Part shown: piece after piece, positions 1-11,752 of the stretch
Layout of the letters: the number at the start of each line of letters is the position of its first letter
How positions within the stretch are numbered: the stretch's first letter is position 1
Origin: Limnoperna fortunei
Lineage: Eukaryota; Mollusca; Bivalvia; Mytilida; Modiolidae
Assembly (NCBI GenBank): GCA_944474755.1
Contig: OX104124.1
Location: 44,965,342 to 45,029,341, forward strand
Direction: 5' to 3'
DNA: 64,000 bases
The notes under the pieces: generated by a model
Databases searched by the model: none
Told to the model about the DNA's origin: nothing
What the model saw: the letters and a program-made list of their open reading frames with translations, nothing else
Made by a program: the position numbers and the translations under genes

Positions 1-3000
1 ACCTATAATACACGTAATACAGTGATATACAGTAACATCCACCACCAGGCCATACCTATAATACACGTAATACAGCGTATACAGTAACATCCACCACCAG
101 ACCATACCTATAATACACGTAATACAGTGATATATAGTAACATCCACAACCAGACCATACCTATAATACACGTAATACAGTGTATACAGTAACATCCACC
201 ACCAGACCATACCAATAATACACGTAATACAGTGTATACAGCAACATCCACCACCAGACCATACCTGTAATACCCGTAATACAGTGATATATAGTAACAT
301 CCACAACCAGACCATACCTGTAATACCCGTAATACAGTGATATATAGTAACATCCACAACCAGACCATACCTATAATACACGTAATACAGTGTATACAGT
401 AACATCCACCACCAGACCATACCAATAATACACGTAATACAGTGTATACAGTAACATCCACCACCAGACCATACCAATAATACACGTAACACAGTGTATA
501 CAGTAACATCCACGACCAGACCATACCTATAATACACGTAATACAGTGATATATAGTAACATCCACCACCAAACCATACCTATAATGCACGTAATACAGT
601 GATATATAATAACATCCATTACCAAACCATACCTATAATACACGTAATACAGTGATATACAGTAACATCCACCACCAGGCCATACCTATAATACACGTAA
701 TACAGCGTATACAGTAACATCCACCACCAGACCATACCTATAATACACGTAATACAGTGATATATAGTAACATCCACCACCAGACCATAACTATAATACA
801 CGTAATACAGTGATATACAATAACATCCACCACCAGACCACACCAATAATACACGTTATACAGTGTATACAGTAACATCCACCACCAGACCATACCAATA
901 ATACACGTAATACAGTGTATACAGGAACATCCACCACCAGACCATACCTATAATACACGTAATACAGTGATATATAGTAACATCCACCACCAGACCATAC
1001 CTATAATACACGTAATACAGTGATATACAGTAACGTCCAGAACCAGGCCATACCTATAATACACGTAATACACCGTATACAGTAACATCAACCACCAGGC
1101 CATACCTGTAATACACGTAATACAGTGATATATAGTAACATCACTACCAGACCATACCTATAATACACGTAATGCAGTGATATATAGTAACATCCACTAC
1201 CAGACCATACCTATAATACACGTAATGCAGTGATATATAGTAACATCCACTACCAGACCATACCTATAATACACGTAATACAGTGATATATAGTAACATC
1301 CACTACCAGACCATACCTATAATACACGTAATGCAGTGATATATAGTAACATCCACCACTAGGCCATATCTATAATACAGGTAATACAGTGTATACAGTA
1401 ACATCCACCACCAGACCATACCTATAATACACGTAATGCAGTGATATATAGTAACATCCACCACCAGACCATACCAATAATGCACGTAATACAGTGATAT
1501 ATAGTAACATCCACAACCAGACCATACCTATAATACACGTAATACAGTGTATACAGGAACATCCACCACCAGACCATACCAATAATACACGTAATACAGT
1601 GTATACAGTAACATCCACCACCAGACCATACCAATAATACACGTAACACAATGTATACAGTAACATCCACCACCAGACCATACCTATAATGCACGTAATA
1701 CAGTGATATATAGTAACATCCACCACCAGACCATACCAATAATACACGTAATACAGTGTATACAGTAACATCCACCACCAGACCATACCAATAATACACG
1801 TAACACAATGTATACAGTAACATCCACCACCAGACCATACCTATAATGCACGTAATACAGTGATATATAGTAACATCCACCACCAGGCCATACCTATAAT
1901 ACACGTAATACAGTGTATACAGTAACATCCACCACCAGACCATACCAATAATACACGTAATACAGTGTATACAGCAACATCCACCACCAGACCATACCTG
2001 TAATACCCGTAATACAGTGATATATAGTAACATCCACAACCAGACCATACCTGTAATACCCGTAATACAGTGTATACAGCAACATCCACCACCAGACCAT
2101 ACCAATAATACCCGTAATACAGTGATATATAGTAACATCCACAACCAGACCATACCTGTAATACCCGTAATACAGTGTATACAGCAACATCCACCACCAG
2201 ACCATACCAATAAGACACGTAATACAGTGTATACAGCAACATCCACCACCAGACCATACCAATAATACCCGTAATACAGTGATATATAGTAACATCCACA
2301 ACCAGACCATACCTGTAATACCCGTAATACAGTGTATACAGCAACATCCACCACCAGACCATACCTGTAATACCCGTAATACAGTGATATATAGTAACAT
2401 CCACAACCAGGCCATTCCTATAATACACGTAATACAGTGTATACAGTAACATCCACCACCAGGCCATACCAATAATACACGTAATACAGTGTATACAGTA
2501 ACATCCACCACCAGACCATACCTATAATACACGTAATACAGTGTATACAGCAACATCCACCACCAGACCATACCAATAAGACACGTAATACAGTGTATAC
2601 AGCAACATCCACCACCAGACCATACCTATAATACACGTAATAGAGTGTATACAGTAACATCCACCACTAGACCATACCTATAATACACGTAATACAGTGT
2701 ATACAGCAACATCCACCACCAGACCATACCAATAAGACACGTAATACAGTGATATACAGTAACATCCACCACCAGACCATACCAATAAGACACGTAATAC
2801 AGTGTATACAGCAACATCCACCACCAGACCATACCTATAATACACGTAATACAGTGTATACAGTAACATCCACCACTAGACCATACCTATAATACACGTA
2901 ATACAGTGATATATAGTAACATCCACCACCAGACCATACCTATAATACATGTAATACAGTGATATATAGTAACATCCACCACTAGACCATACCAATAATA

Positions 3001-3998
3001 CACGTAATACAGTGTATACAGCAACATCCACCACCAGACCAGACCTATAATACACGTAATACAGTGTATACAGTAACATCCACCACTAGACCATACCTAT
3101 AATACACGTAATACAGTGATATATAGTAACATCCACCACCAGACCATACCTATAATACATGTAATACAGTGATATATAGTAACATCCACCACCAGACCAT
3201 ACCAATAATACACGTAATACAGTGTATACAGCAACATCCACCACCAGACCATACCTATAATACACGTAATACAGTAATATACAGTAACATCCACCACCAG
3301 ACCATACCAATAATACACGTAATACAGTGTATACAGTAACATCCACCACCAGACCATACCAATAATACACGTAATACAGTGTATACAGTAACATCCACCA
3401 CCAGACCATACCAATAATACACGTAATACAGTGTATACAGTAACATCCACCACCAGACCATACCAATAATACACGTAACACAATGTATACAGTAACATCC
3501 ACCACCAGACCATACCTATAATGCACGTAATACAGTGATATATAGTAACATCCACAACCAGACCATACCTATAATACACGTAATACAGTGTATACAGCAA
3601 CATCCACCACCAGGCCATACCTATAATACACGTAATACAGTGTATACAGTAACATCCACAACCAGACCATACCTATAATAGACGTAATACAGTGTATACA
3701 GTAACATCTACCACCAGACCATACCTATAATACACGTAATGCAGTGTATACAGTAACATCTACCACCAGACCATACCTATAATACACGTAATGCAGTGAT
3801 ATATAGTAACATCCACCACCAGACCATACCTATAATACACTTAAAACAGTGTATACAGTAACATCTACCACCAGACCATACCTATAATACACGTAATGCA
3901 GTGATATATAGTAACATCTACCACCAGACCATACCTATAATACACGTAATGCAGTGATATACAGTAACATCCACCACTAGGCCATATCTATAATACAC
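1..3998 (-). repeat. 52/53-bp satellite array, left (reverse) arm
   Basis: Continuous tandem array whose unit reads, on the plus strand, CCTATAATACACGTAATACA then GTGATATATAGTAAC or GTGTATACAGTAAC, then a CATCCACCACCAGACCATA-type end. The two middle variants make units of 53 or 52 bp, and they are interspersed. About 75 units by length. Many short frames stay open only because units lack stops; their proteins are cyclic (WWWMLLYTLYYVYY and shifted versions), so none is a gene. The array starts before the window. Confidence 0.97.
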
Positions 3999-6900
3999 GT
4001 ATTATGGGTATGGTCTGGTGGTGGATGTTACTGTATACACTGTATTACGTGTATTATAGGTATGGTCTGGTTGTGGATGTTACTATATATCACTGTATTA
4101 CGTGTATTATAGGTATGGTCTGGTTGTGGATGTTACTATATATCACTGTATTACGTGTATTATAGGTATGGTCTGGTGGTGGATGTTACTGTATACACTG
4201 TATTACGTGTATTATTGGTATGGTCTGGTGGTGGATGTTATTGTATATCACTGTATTACGGGTATTACAGGTATGGTCTGGTGGTGGATGTTACTGTATA
4301 CACTGTATTACGTGTATTATAGGTATGGCCTGGTGGTGGATGTTACTTTATATCACTGTATTTCGTGAATTACAGGTATGGCCTGGTTGTGGATGTTACT
4401 GAATATCACTGTATAACGTGAATTACAGGAATGGTCTGGTGGTGGATGTTACTGTATATCACTGTATTACCTGTGTTATAGATATGGCCTGGTGGTGGAT
4501 GTTACTGTATACACTGTATCACGTGTATTATTGGTATGGTCTGGTGGTGGATGTTACTGTATATCACTGTATTACCTGTATTATAGATATGGCCTGGTGG
4601 TGGATGTTACTGTATATCACTGTATTAAGTGTATTATTGGTATGGTCTGGTGGTGGATGTTACTGTATATCACTGTATTACGTCTATTATAGGTATGGTC
4701 TGGTTGTGGATGTTACTGTATACACTGTATTACGTGTATTATAGGTATGGCCTGGTGGTGGATGTTGCTGTATACACTGTATTACGTGTATTATAGGTAT
4801 GGTTTGGTGGTGGATGTTACTATATATCACTGTATTACGTGTATTATAGGTATGGTCTGGTCGTGGATGTTACTGTATACACTGTGTTACGTGTATTATT
4901 GGTATGGTCTGGTGGTGGATGTTACTGTATACACTGTATTACGTGTATTATTGGTATGGTCTGGTGGTGGATGTTACTGTATACACTGTATTACGTGTAT
5001 TATAGGTATGGTCTGGTTGTGGATGTTACTATATATCACTGTATTACGTGTATTATAGGTATGGTCTGGTGGTGGATGTTACTGTATACACTGTATTACG
5101 TGTATTATTGGTATGGTCTGGTGGTGGATGTTATTGTATATCACTGTATTACGGGTATTATAGGTATGGTCTGGTGGTGGATGTTACTGTATATCACTGT
5201 ATAATGTGTATTATAGGTATGGTCTGGTGGTGGATGTTACTATATATCCCTGTATTACGTGTATTATAGGTATATAGGCTGGTGGTGGATGTTACTGTAT
5301 TCACTGTATAATGTGTATTATAGGTATGGTCTGGTGGTGGATGTTACTATATATCACTGTATTACGTGTATTATAGGTATATAGGCTGGTGGTGGATGTT
5401 ACTGTATTCACTGTATAATGTGTATTATAGGTATGGTCTGGTGGTGGATGTTACTATATATCACTGTATTACGTGTATTATAGGTATGGCCTGGTGGTGG
5501 ATGTTACTTTATATCACTGTATTTCGTGAATTACAGGTATGGCCTGGTTGTGGATGTTACTGAATATCACTGTATAACGTGAATTACAGGAATGGTCTGG
5601 TGGTGGATGTTACTGTATACACTGTATCACGTGTATTATTGGTATGGTCTGGTGGTGGATGTTACTGTATATCACTGTATTACCTGTGTTATAGATATGG
5701 CCTGGTGGTGGATGTTACTGTATACACTGTATCACGTGTATTATTGGTATGGTCTGGTGGTGGATGTTACTGTATATCACTGTATTACCTGTATTATAGA
5801 TATGGCCTGGTGGTGGATGTTACTGTATATCACTGTATTAAGTGTATTATTGGTATGGTCTGGTGGTGGATGTTACTGTATATCACTGTATTACCTGTAT
5901 TATAGATATGGCCTGGTGGTGGATGTTACTGTATATCACTGTATTAAGTGTATTATTGGTATGGTCTGGTGGTGGATGTTACTGTATATCACTGTATTAA
6001 GTGTATTATAGGTTTGGTCCGGTGGTGGATGTTACTGTATACACTGTATTACGTGTATTATAGGTATGGCCTGGTGGTGGATGTTACTGTATATCACTGT
6101 ATTACGTGTATTATAGGTGTGGTTTGGTGGTGGATGTTACTGTATACACTGTATTTCGTGTATTATAGGTATGGCCTGGTGGTGGATGTTACTATATATC
6201 ACTGTATTACGTGTATTATAGGTATGGTCTGGTGGTGGATGTTACTGTATATCACTGTATTACGTGTATTATAGGTATGGCCTGGTGGTGGATGTTACTG
6301 TATATCACTGTATTATGTGTATTATAGGTGTGGTTTGGTGGTGGATGTTACTGTATACACTGTATTACGTGTATTATAGGTATGGCCTGGTGGTGGATGT
6401 TACTATATATCACTGTATTACGTGTATTATAGGTATGGTCTGGTGGTGGATGTTACTGTATATCACTGTATTACGTGTATTATAGGTATGGCCTGGTGGT
6501 GGATGTTACTGTATACAGTGTATTACGTGTATTATAGGTATGGCCTGGTGGTGGATGTTACTGTATATCACTGTATTACGTGTATTATAGGTATGGTCTG
6601 CTGATGGATGTTATTGTATATCACTGTATTACGTGTATTATTGGTATGGTCTGGTGGTGGATGTTACTGTATACACTGTATTACGTGTATTATAGGTATG
6701 GTCTGGTGGTGGATGTTACTGTATACACTGTATTACGTGTATTATAGGTATGGTCTGGTGGTGGATGTTACTGTATACACTGTATTACGTGTATTATAGG
6801 TATGGTCTGGTGGTGGATGTTGCTGTATACACTGTATTACATGTATTATAGGTATGGTCTGGTGGTGGATGTTACTATATATCACTGTATTACGTGTATT

Positions 6901-7390
6901 ATAGGTATGGTCTGGTGGTAGATGTTACTATATATCACTGTATTACGTGTATTATAGGAATGGTCTGGTGGTGGATGTTACTATATATCACTGTATTACG
7001 TGTATTATAGGTATGGTCTGGTGGGGGATGTTACTGTATACACTGTATTACGGGTATTATAGGAATGGCCTGGTGGTGGATGATACTGTATACACTGTAT
7101 TGCGTGTATTATAAGTATGGTCTGGCGGTGTATGTTACTGTATATCACTGTATTACGTGTATTATAGGTATGGTCTGGTGGTGGATGTTATTGCATATCA
7201 CTGTATTACGTGTATAATTGGTATGGCCTGGTTGTGGATGTTACTGTATATCATTGTATAACGTGAATTATAGGAATGGTCTGGTGGTGGATGTTACTGT
7301 ATACACTGTATTACGTGTATTATTGGTATGGTCTGGTGGTGGATGTTACTGTATATCACTGTATTACGTGAATTATTGGTATCGCCTGGT
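3999..7390 (+). repeat. 52/53-bp satellite array, right (forward) arm
   Basis: Same unit as the preceding array but reverse-complemented (GGTATGGTCTGGTGGTGGAT, then GTTACTGTATACACTGTATT, then ACGTGTATTATA). About 64 units. The turn-round falls at about 3997-4003, within one unit. Units near the right edge are more diverged (TTTCGTGAATTACAG, GTGATCG-type variants), as expected at an array margin. Confidence 0.97.
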
Positions 7391-7420
7391 GGTGAAAGTT
7401 TACTCTATACATATACATTA

Positions 7421-7576
7421 CATACATTATGTGTAGGTACAACTACCTGTATCACGTCGAGACAGTTGTGTACATTCGTATCACTACGAGACGCGCAGCG
7501 TCGAGTTGTGATGAGGAATGTATGCAACTGTCGAGACGTGATGGATGTTGTTGTACCTACACTTAAATGTATGTAA
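7421..7576. repeat. imperfect hairpin, copy 1
   Basis: Left arm starts CATACATTATGTGTAGGTAC and the right arm ends GTACCTACACTTAAATGTAT. Inside, TATCACGTCGAGACAGTTG pairs with CAACTGTCGAGACGTGAT. Arms of about 55-65 bp surround a short GC-rich loop (GAGACGCGCAGCGTC). Confidence 0.85.
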
Positions 7577-7908
7577 TAAGTTTATCTAAAATTAAGAAGT
7601 ATACAAAGAGCAGAACAAAACTAAATGTTTACAATTTAATATTTAACATTCAACGAAGCATTTGTTTATAAAATATAGCCCCTAACGTCACATGCATTAT
7701 GACGTCATATTTCATTCATAGAATGAAAGTCATTCAACGAATCATTTGTTATACCATTCATTGTGACGTCAAGAAGTAGTTCCGACAAAAGTACATCTTG
7801 TATCACATATATAGATGATACAAGGTTTTTTATCACACAGCTTGTATCAATCGATATTTTTTCAGATTTTGACTAAATACATACTTAATTTTAGATAAAT
7901 ACACATTA

Positions 7909-8063
7909 CATACATTATGTGTAGGTACAACTACCTGTATCACGTCGAGACAGTTGTATACATTCGTATCACTACGAGACGCGCAGCGTCGATTTGTGAT
8001 GCGGAATGTATGTAACTGTCAAGACATGATACAGGTAGTTTTACCTACACTTAAATGTATGTA
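7909..8063. repeat. imperfect hairpin, copy 2
   Basis: Second copy of the 7421-7576 hairpin with scattered substitutions; the right arm reads CAACTGTCAAGACATG in inverted sense with TACCTACAC at its end. The pairing is retained although the copies have diverged. Confidence 0.8.
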
Positions 8064-8385
8064 ATAAGTTTATCTAAAATTAGAAAGTATAAAAAGGCAA
8101 AACAAAACTAATGTTTAAAATTTAAAATTTAGCATTCAACGAACCATTTGTTTATAAATAGAGTCCCTAACGTCACACATATTATGACGTCATATATCAT
8201 TCACAGAATAAAAGTAATTCAACATATCATTGGTTATACCATTCATTGTGACGTCAATAAGTAGTTCCGACAAAAGTACATCTTGTATCACATATATAGA
8301 TGATACAAGGTTTTGTATCACATAGGTTGTATCAATCGCTTATATTTCAGATTTTGACAAGATACATACTTAATTTTAGATAAAC

Positions 8386-8455
8386 TGTATTACGTGTACT
8401 TTTGGTCTGGTGATTGGTTCTATTGTATATCACTGTATTACGTGTCTCGTTTGTT
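8386..8455 (+). repeat. decayed satellite units beyond the insertion
   Basis: ACTGTATTACGTGTACTTTTGG and a second ACTGTATTACGTGTCTCG match the forward satellite unit. They show that the 488-bp units sit inside the array and that 8455 is close to its real right edge. Confidence 0.8.
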
Positions 8456-9337
8456 TATAGTGATGGTAAATGATTAACACAATTATGCCATGATTGTGTT
8501 AGAGTTTTCACCAATAGAACATAGTCTGGGATCCTGACTAAATATTCTCAATACCGTAAGCGGACTTCCGGTTCGAATATACAGTCAGGTCACCAGCAAT
8601 GAATCCGGTCAAAATTTTGACCGGTTTGCAACATTCGGAATGCCTCAAAATTTACGTCATTATTAACAGTAACTGACGTAACTCCGATACAAAGCATTAT
8701 GACGTAACGTCCGGCGTCCGGGTAAACAAATCAAATAAAAATACAGTTTATCAAAAGAATGCTTTTATAGATTTATGTATCGAATGTGGAAATAACTCAC
8801 AGAGATTTCTCAGTTTAACTCGAAAGCCGGAAAACAAGAAGCAGGTAGCTACTTTATTTAAATTGTACTCTGACATAAATTTCCAACGGAACGAAACGCG
8901 CGAAAAGTTAGCTAAAACATGGCGTTTTAAACAACCAATCAAACCGGGTAGTAAACTGGTGGTGACCTGGGGTTATATTTGGAAGTGAAGCTTGCGTAAA
9001 TGAAAAATATTGCACCAGGGGACCAGGTTACAATAGAACATGGCATAATTTCGAACGCAGATTACGTCATTTATCGACTCCACCCGTGATGTTGCTCAAA
9101 ATGGGCCAAGCACTTCATATTGTTTAATAAGTACTCTTCATATACACTCTACAGAAAAAAATAAATATCATCAAATTGTGGGTATTTCGTTTTTACTGCA
9201 TTTACCTATTAGGTCTTGTGTCTTTTAGTCGGATTCGGATGATTATAAGTTTATATACATCAGTTTTTTTCGAAGGTCATCGAAGAACCAAATAGCATCC
9301 TCCCGCGCCTCTATATCAGAGCACTAATTTTGGTTGA
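8456..9337. other. non-coding stretch with a dispersed repeat
   Basis: No gene seen. Several CRE-like ACGTCA/TGACGT words lie at 8650-8720. Positions about 8985-9035 (AGCTTGCGTAAATGAAAAAT, ATTGCACCAG, GGGACCAGGTT) recur in diverged form at about 15446-15496. Short open frames here show no recognisable protein. Confidence 0.6.
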
Positions 9338-9397
9338 GTGATACAGCATGCGATTTACTCATGTATCATATAAACTCTGTATCGCATGCTGTATCAC
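9338..9397. repeat. 17-bp-arm inverted repeat
   Basis: GTGATACAGCATGCGAT at 9338-9354 is the exact reverse complement of ATCGCATGCTGTATCAC at 9381-9397, leaving a 26-nt loop. A partial related word (TATACAGCATACGCT) follows near 9461. Probably the ends of a small mobile element. Confidence 0.85.
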
Positions 9398-10198
9398 CAA
9401 GGTAGACCAATAACAGCCTCGAGGACCGTTAGGCTTGAGAACTAATATTGGTCGATTGGTTATACAGCATACGCTAAGGATTTTGCCATGTATTTTTTAT
9501 CGAGAGTATACTATACGGCATGTACTATACAGGGTAAGGGTATATGCGATACGATACGGGTATTCGATATCCGGAGGGAATATCAGGTTTATGACTCCGG
9601 GGATTATATAGACGAAGGTAAAGGACCTTTATTGAATATAGTAGCACCCAAATCCTGTATTAAGTACTGACGTATGATTACTTGTTTATGGAAATTCTGC
9701 CCCACTATTGTACAGTATAGTCGACTTTAAAAACCTGTAGCATGTGTTAAAGTATGGTTAAGAAATATTTGTATGGCATTCGGCTTATAGATTTTCCACA
9801 CAACCAGAGTTCTCTTAAGGCTGGTTCTATACCCTCTCACTGTAAATCGGTTTATTTGGTTTTTTTGTTAATATTGAAAAGAAAATAGCAAAAAAAAACA
9901 CAACACAAAACCAAAAACAAAAAACAGAAAGAGAGTAACCCGAACCCAATAAATATCATGATCTACCATGATTGCACTCATGTGTTCCGGACGAGTAAGA
10001 AGTGCCTGCCTCTAATTAGACACCCGTCGAGTTACTCACTGTCATCTCCAGGGAAATGTCAAATCCAGGAACAGGAAACACTACAACACTACCTATGACT
10101 CAGCGAAGTTTGAGTAGTTTAGCAGTCAACAGCAGTGATCGGTCTAGAAAATTGGAATACCGATCATAGGATCTAGAATAAAGTATAAGTTGCGAAAT
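9398..10198. other. no gene recognised
   Basis: A 60-codon open frame at 9488-9670 (plus) has no recognisable feature. 9880-9935 is A-rich low-complexity sequence. Nothing else supported. Confidence 0.5.
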
Positions 10199-10898
10199 TT
10201 ACACAAACGCTGGAGCTGCTGGAATGTTGCTGACGATGAACGGGAAGTTTACAATTGGAAAGTTGAAGTCATCACGTTCGTCGTAGAGTTTATGTATATA
10301 GTTTGTAGTTTTCCTGAGTCTAATTCTAGAAGTAGGTATATGTAAGAGGCTGACCTTAGTGTATTGGTGGCTCGCTAGGGTAAATTGAATGTAAATAGTC
10401 ACCAAATTTTGATGAGGGACATAATATCATCAATGTAGCGAGATGTTAAATTAAAGGTCTGGGTCAGTGTCTTTCCTTTCTTCTTCAGTAGGCCTTCAAA
10501 GAATTCAGCCTCGTAAGAGTACAAAAACAGGTCGGCGAGGAGAGTAGCACAATTAGTACCCATTGGAATACCAACAGTCTTTTGAAAAACATGTCCTCTT
10601 TTTCCGTTTTTCTTGAAAAAGCAGAGTTTTTATAAGATCTTTAAGCCTGGTTTTAAGCTGCGTATAGTGTCGAAAAATCAAATGTTTTAATGCTGTTACA
10701 ATGGGAAAGAGATTTTGACTTCAAGATGTCTGTCAGGTCTTTTGAATTTTTTAATATCCACATTTCCTTTATTCCACTCATGGAGTAGAAAGTATCACTG
10801 TATTTTTGAAGTCCCGTGTTTACTGTTGTTAAAATAGTGGTCAGGAGATTTCTGCTCAAATTGTAATCAAATTCGCACACATACAACGTTTTGCGCAC
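10199..10898 (-). pseudogene. decayed retroelement reverse transcriptase fragment
   Basis: Read on the minus strand from 10898 down, three frames together give a reverse transcriptase domain. First comes a segment with MWILKNSKDL and KTFDFSTLY (10898-10653). Next is TQLKTRLKDLIKTLLF, then after a frame change the conserved GIPMGTNCATLLADLFLYSY (about 10570-10511) and the catalytic RYIDDIMSL block with its two aspartates (about 10440-10414). Last is KLYDERDDFNFPIVNFPF (10290-10225). Stops and frameshifts between the blocks, plus loss of the N terminus and of everything after PAAPAFV, mark it as dead. The motif set resembles reverse transcriptases abundant in molluscs, which I associate with Penelope-like elements; that family label is from memory and uncertain. 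Confidence 0.85.
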
Positions 10899-11440
10899 TA
10901 ATATTTTCCTTATCGAATATATATTTATAATATTTTAATTCAACTTTGTTTGAAACAACATCGACGTCAAATGAAAAAGTTGGGGTTTTTTAATTGTGGC
11001 GGTAAAGAAAACGACTAGACATAGATAAACCCGTGTAAATCTTAGAAAAATATATGTTGTATTCTAAAAATTCTTGTACAAATTGTGAAGAAAAAAACGC
11101 ATATCTAAAATGTTATTAGAGTTTTCAATGTGTGAATTTTAAGTGCGGCAAATACGTCGAAAGATGTAATAAATTGATCAAAAGTGTAAAAATGTAAGGT
11201 TCCGCGTTTAGATATTCAAAATTCTCCGAAATGCAGAGGATATATAATTTAACTAAATATTTGTCAGGCAACAACTATCTATACCCAACACAATATACAT
11301 TAAAATATTTTGTTAAGGGTTTCTTGCGTTTTTACCGTGAACTGGTACTAAATTATTATAATTTAATATCAAATATAGAAATTAGGATTTTCCTATATAA
11401 TTTACATGCAAATGGCAACCCTATGTGATAAAAGTTATTT
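10899..11440. other. AT-rich stretch, nothing recognised
   Basis: A 65-codon open frame at 11231-11428 (plus) lies in very AT-rich sequence and has no motif. No repeat or RNA gene seen. Confidence 0.5.
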
Positions 11441-11446
11441 GAAGAC
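11441..11446. repeat. target-site duplication GAAGAC, left
   Basis: GAAGAC directly precedes TATGAGTGGC. The identical 6 bp follow the opposite end of the element at 14844-14849. Confidence 0.85.
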
Positions 11447-11752
11447 TATGAGTGGCGGTTCAGGTCAGAATTGCGCTGTTTGTAACGCGCTGGTTTACCA
11501 ACGGGCTACTTCGTTAAAGTAACGCGCTAAGTACTTTGTAAAAGTAACGTGCCAGTTTGTGAAAGTAACGCGCTACTTTGTGATAGCAGCGCTACTTTTT
11601 AAAAGTAGCGCGTTACTTAATTATTAAAGTGGAAAAGCAAATTCAACCAAATGTAGTTACCAATCAAATGGAAGTTTACACAAGTACCAAGTGTAGTCGC
11701 ATTTTAGAAGAAATGACGCTTAATTCCCCTTTTTTCATCCCGCGTTAAAGTA
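11447..11752. repeat. left terminal inverted repeat with palindromic boxes
   Basis: Contains about six GTARCGCGYTAC-type boxes at 11497-11612, then about 140 bp matching the right repeat up to CCCGCGTTAAAGTA. Homology resumes about 360 bp further in, at 12117-12147 (TTTTAGAAGATGGACAGATT). Confidence 0.85.

Larger units (their letters stand above)
7405..8385. repeat. two tandem 488-bp hairpin-bearing units inserted in the satellite
   Basis: Copy 1 is about 7413-7900 and copy 2 about 7901-8385; the landmark GTGTAGGTACAACTACCTGT starts at 7431 and 7919, an offset of 488 bp. Each copy has a long hairpin followed by a segment bounded by TTTATCTAAAATTA and TAATTTTAGATAAA (7581/7904 and 8065/8385), the layout of a short inverted-repeat element. 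No ORF of significance. Confidence 0.85.

Noticed and set aside
108..6799. Many open frames of 60-310 codons encoding WWWMLLYTLYYVYY-like proteins on both strands
   Set aside because: They are translations of the 52/53-bp satellite; frames change with each unit length and the same sequence is open in several frames.
1..7390. CRISPR-like array
   Set aside because: Units are contiguous without unique spacers, and the genome is eukaryotic; this is a satellite.
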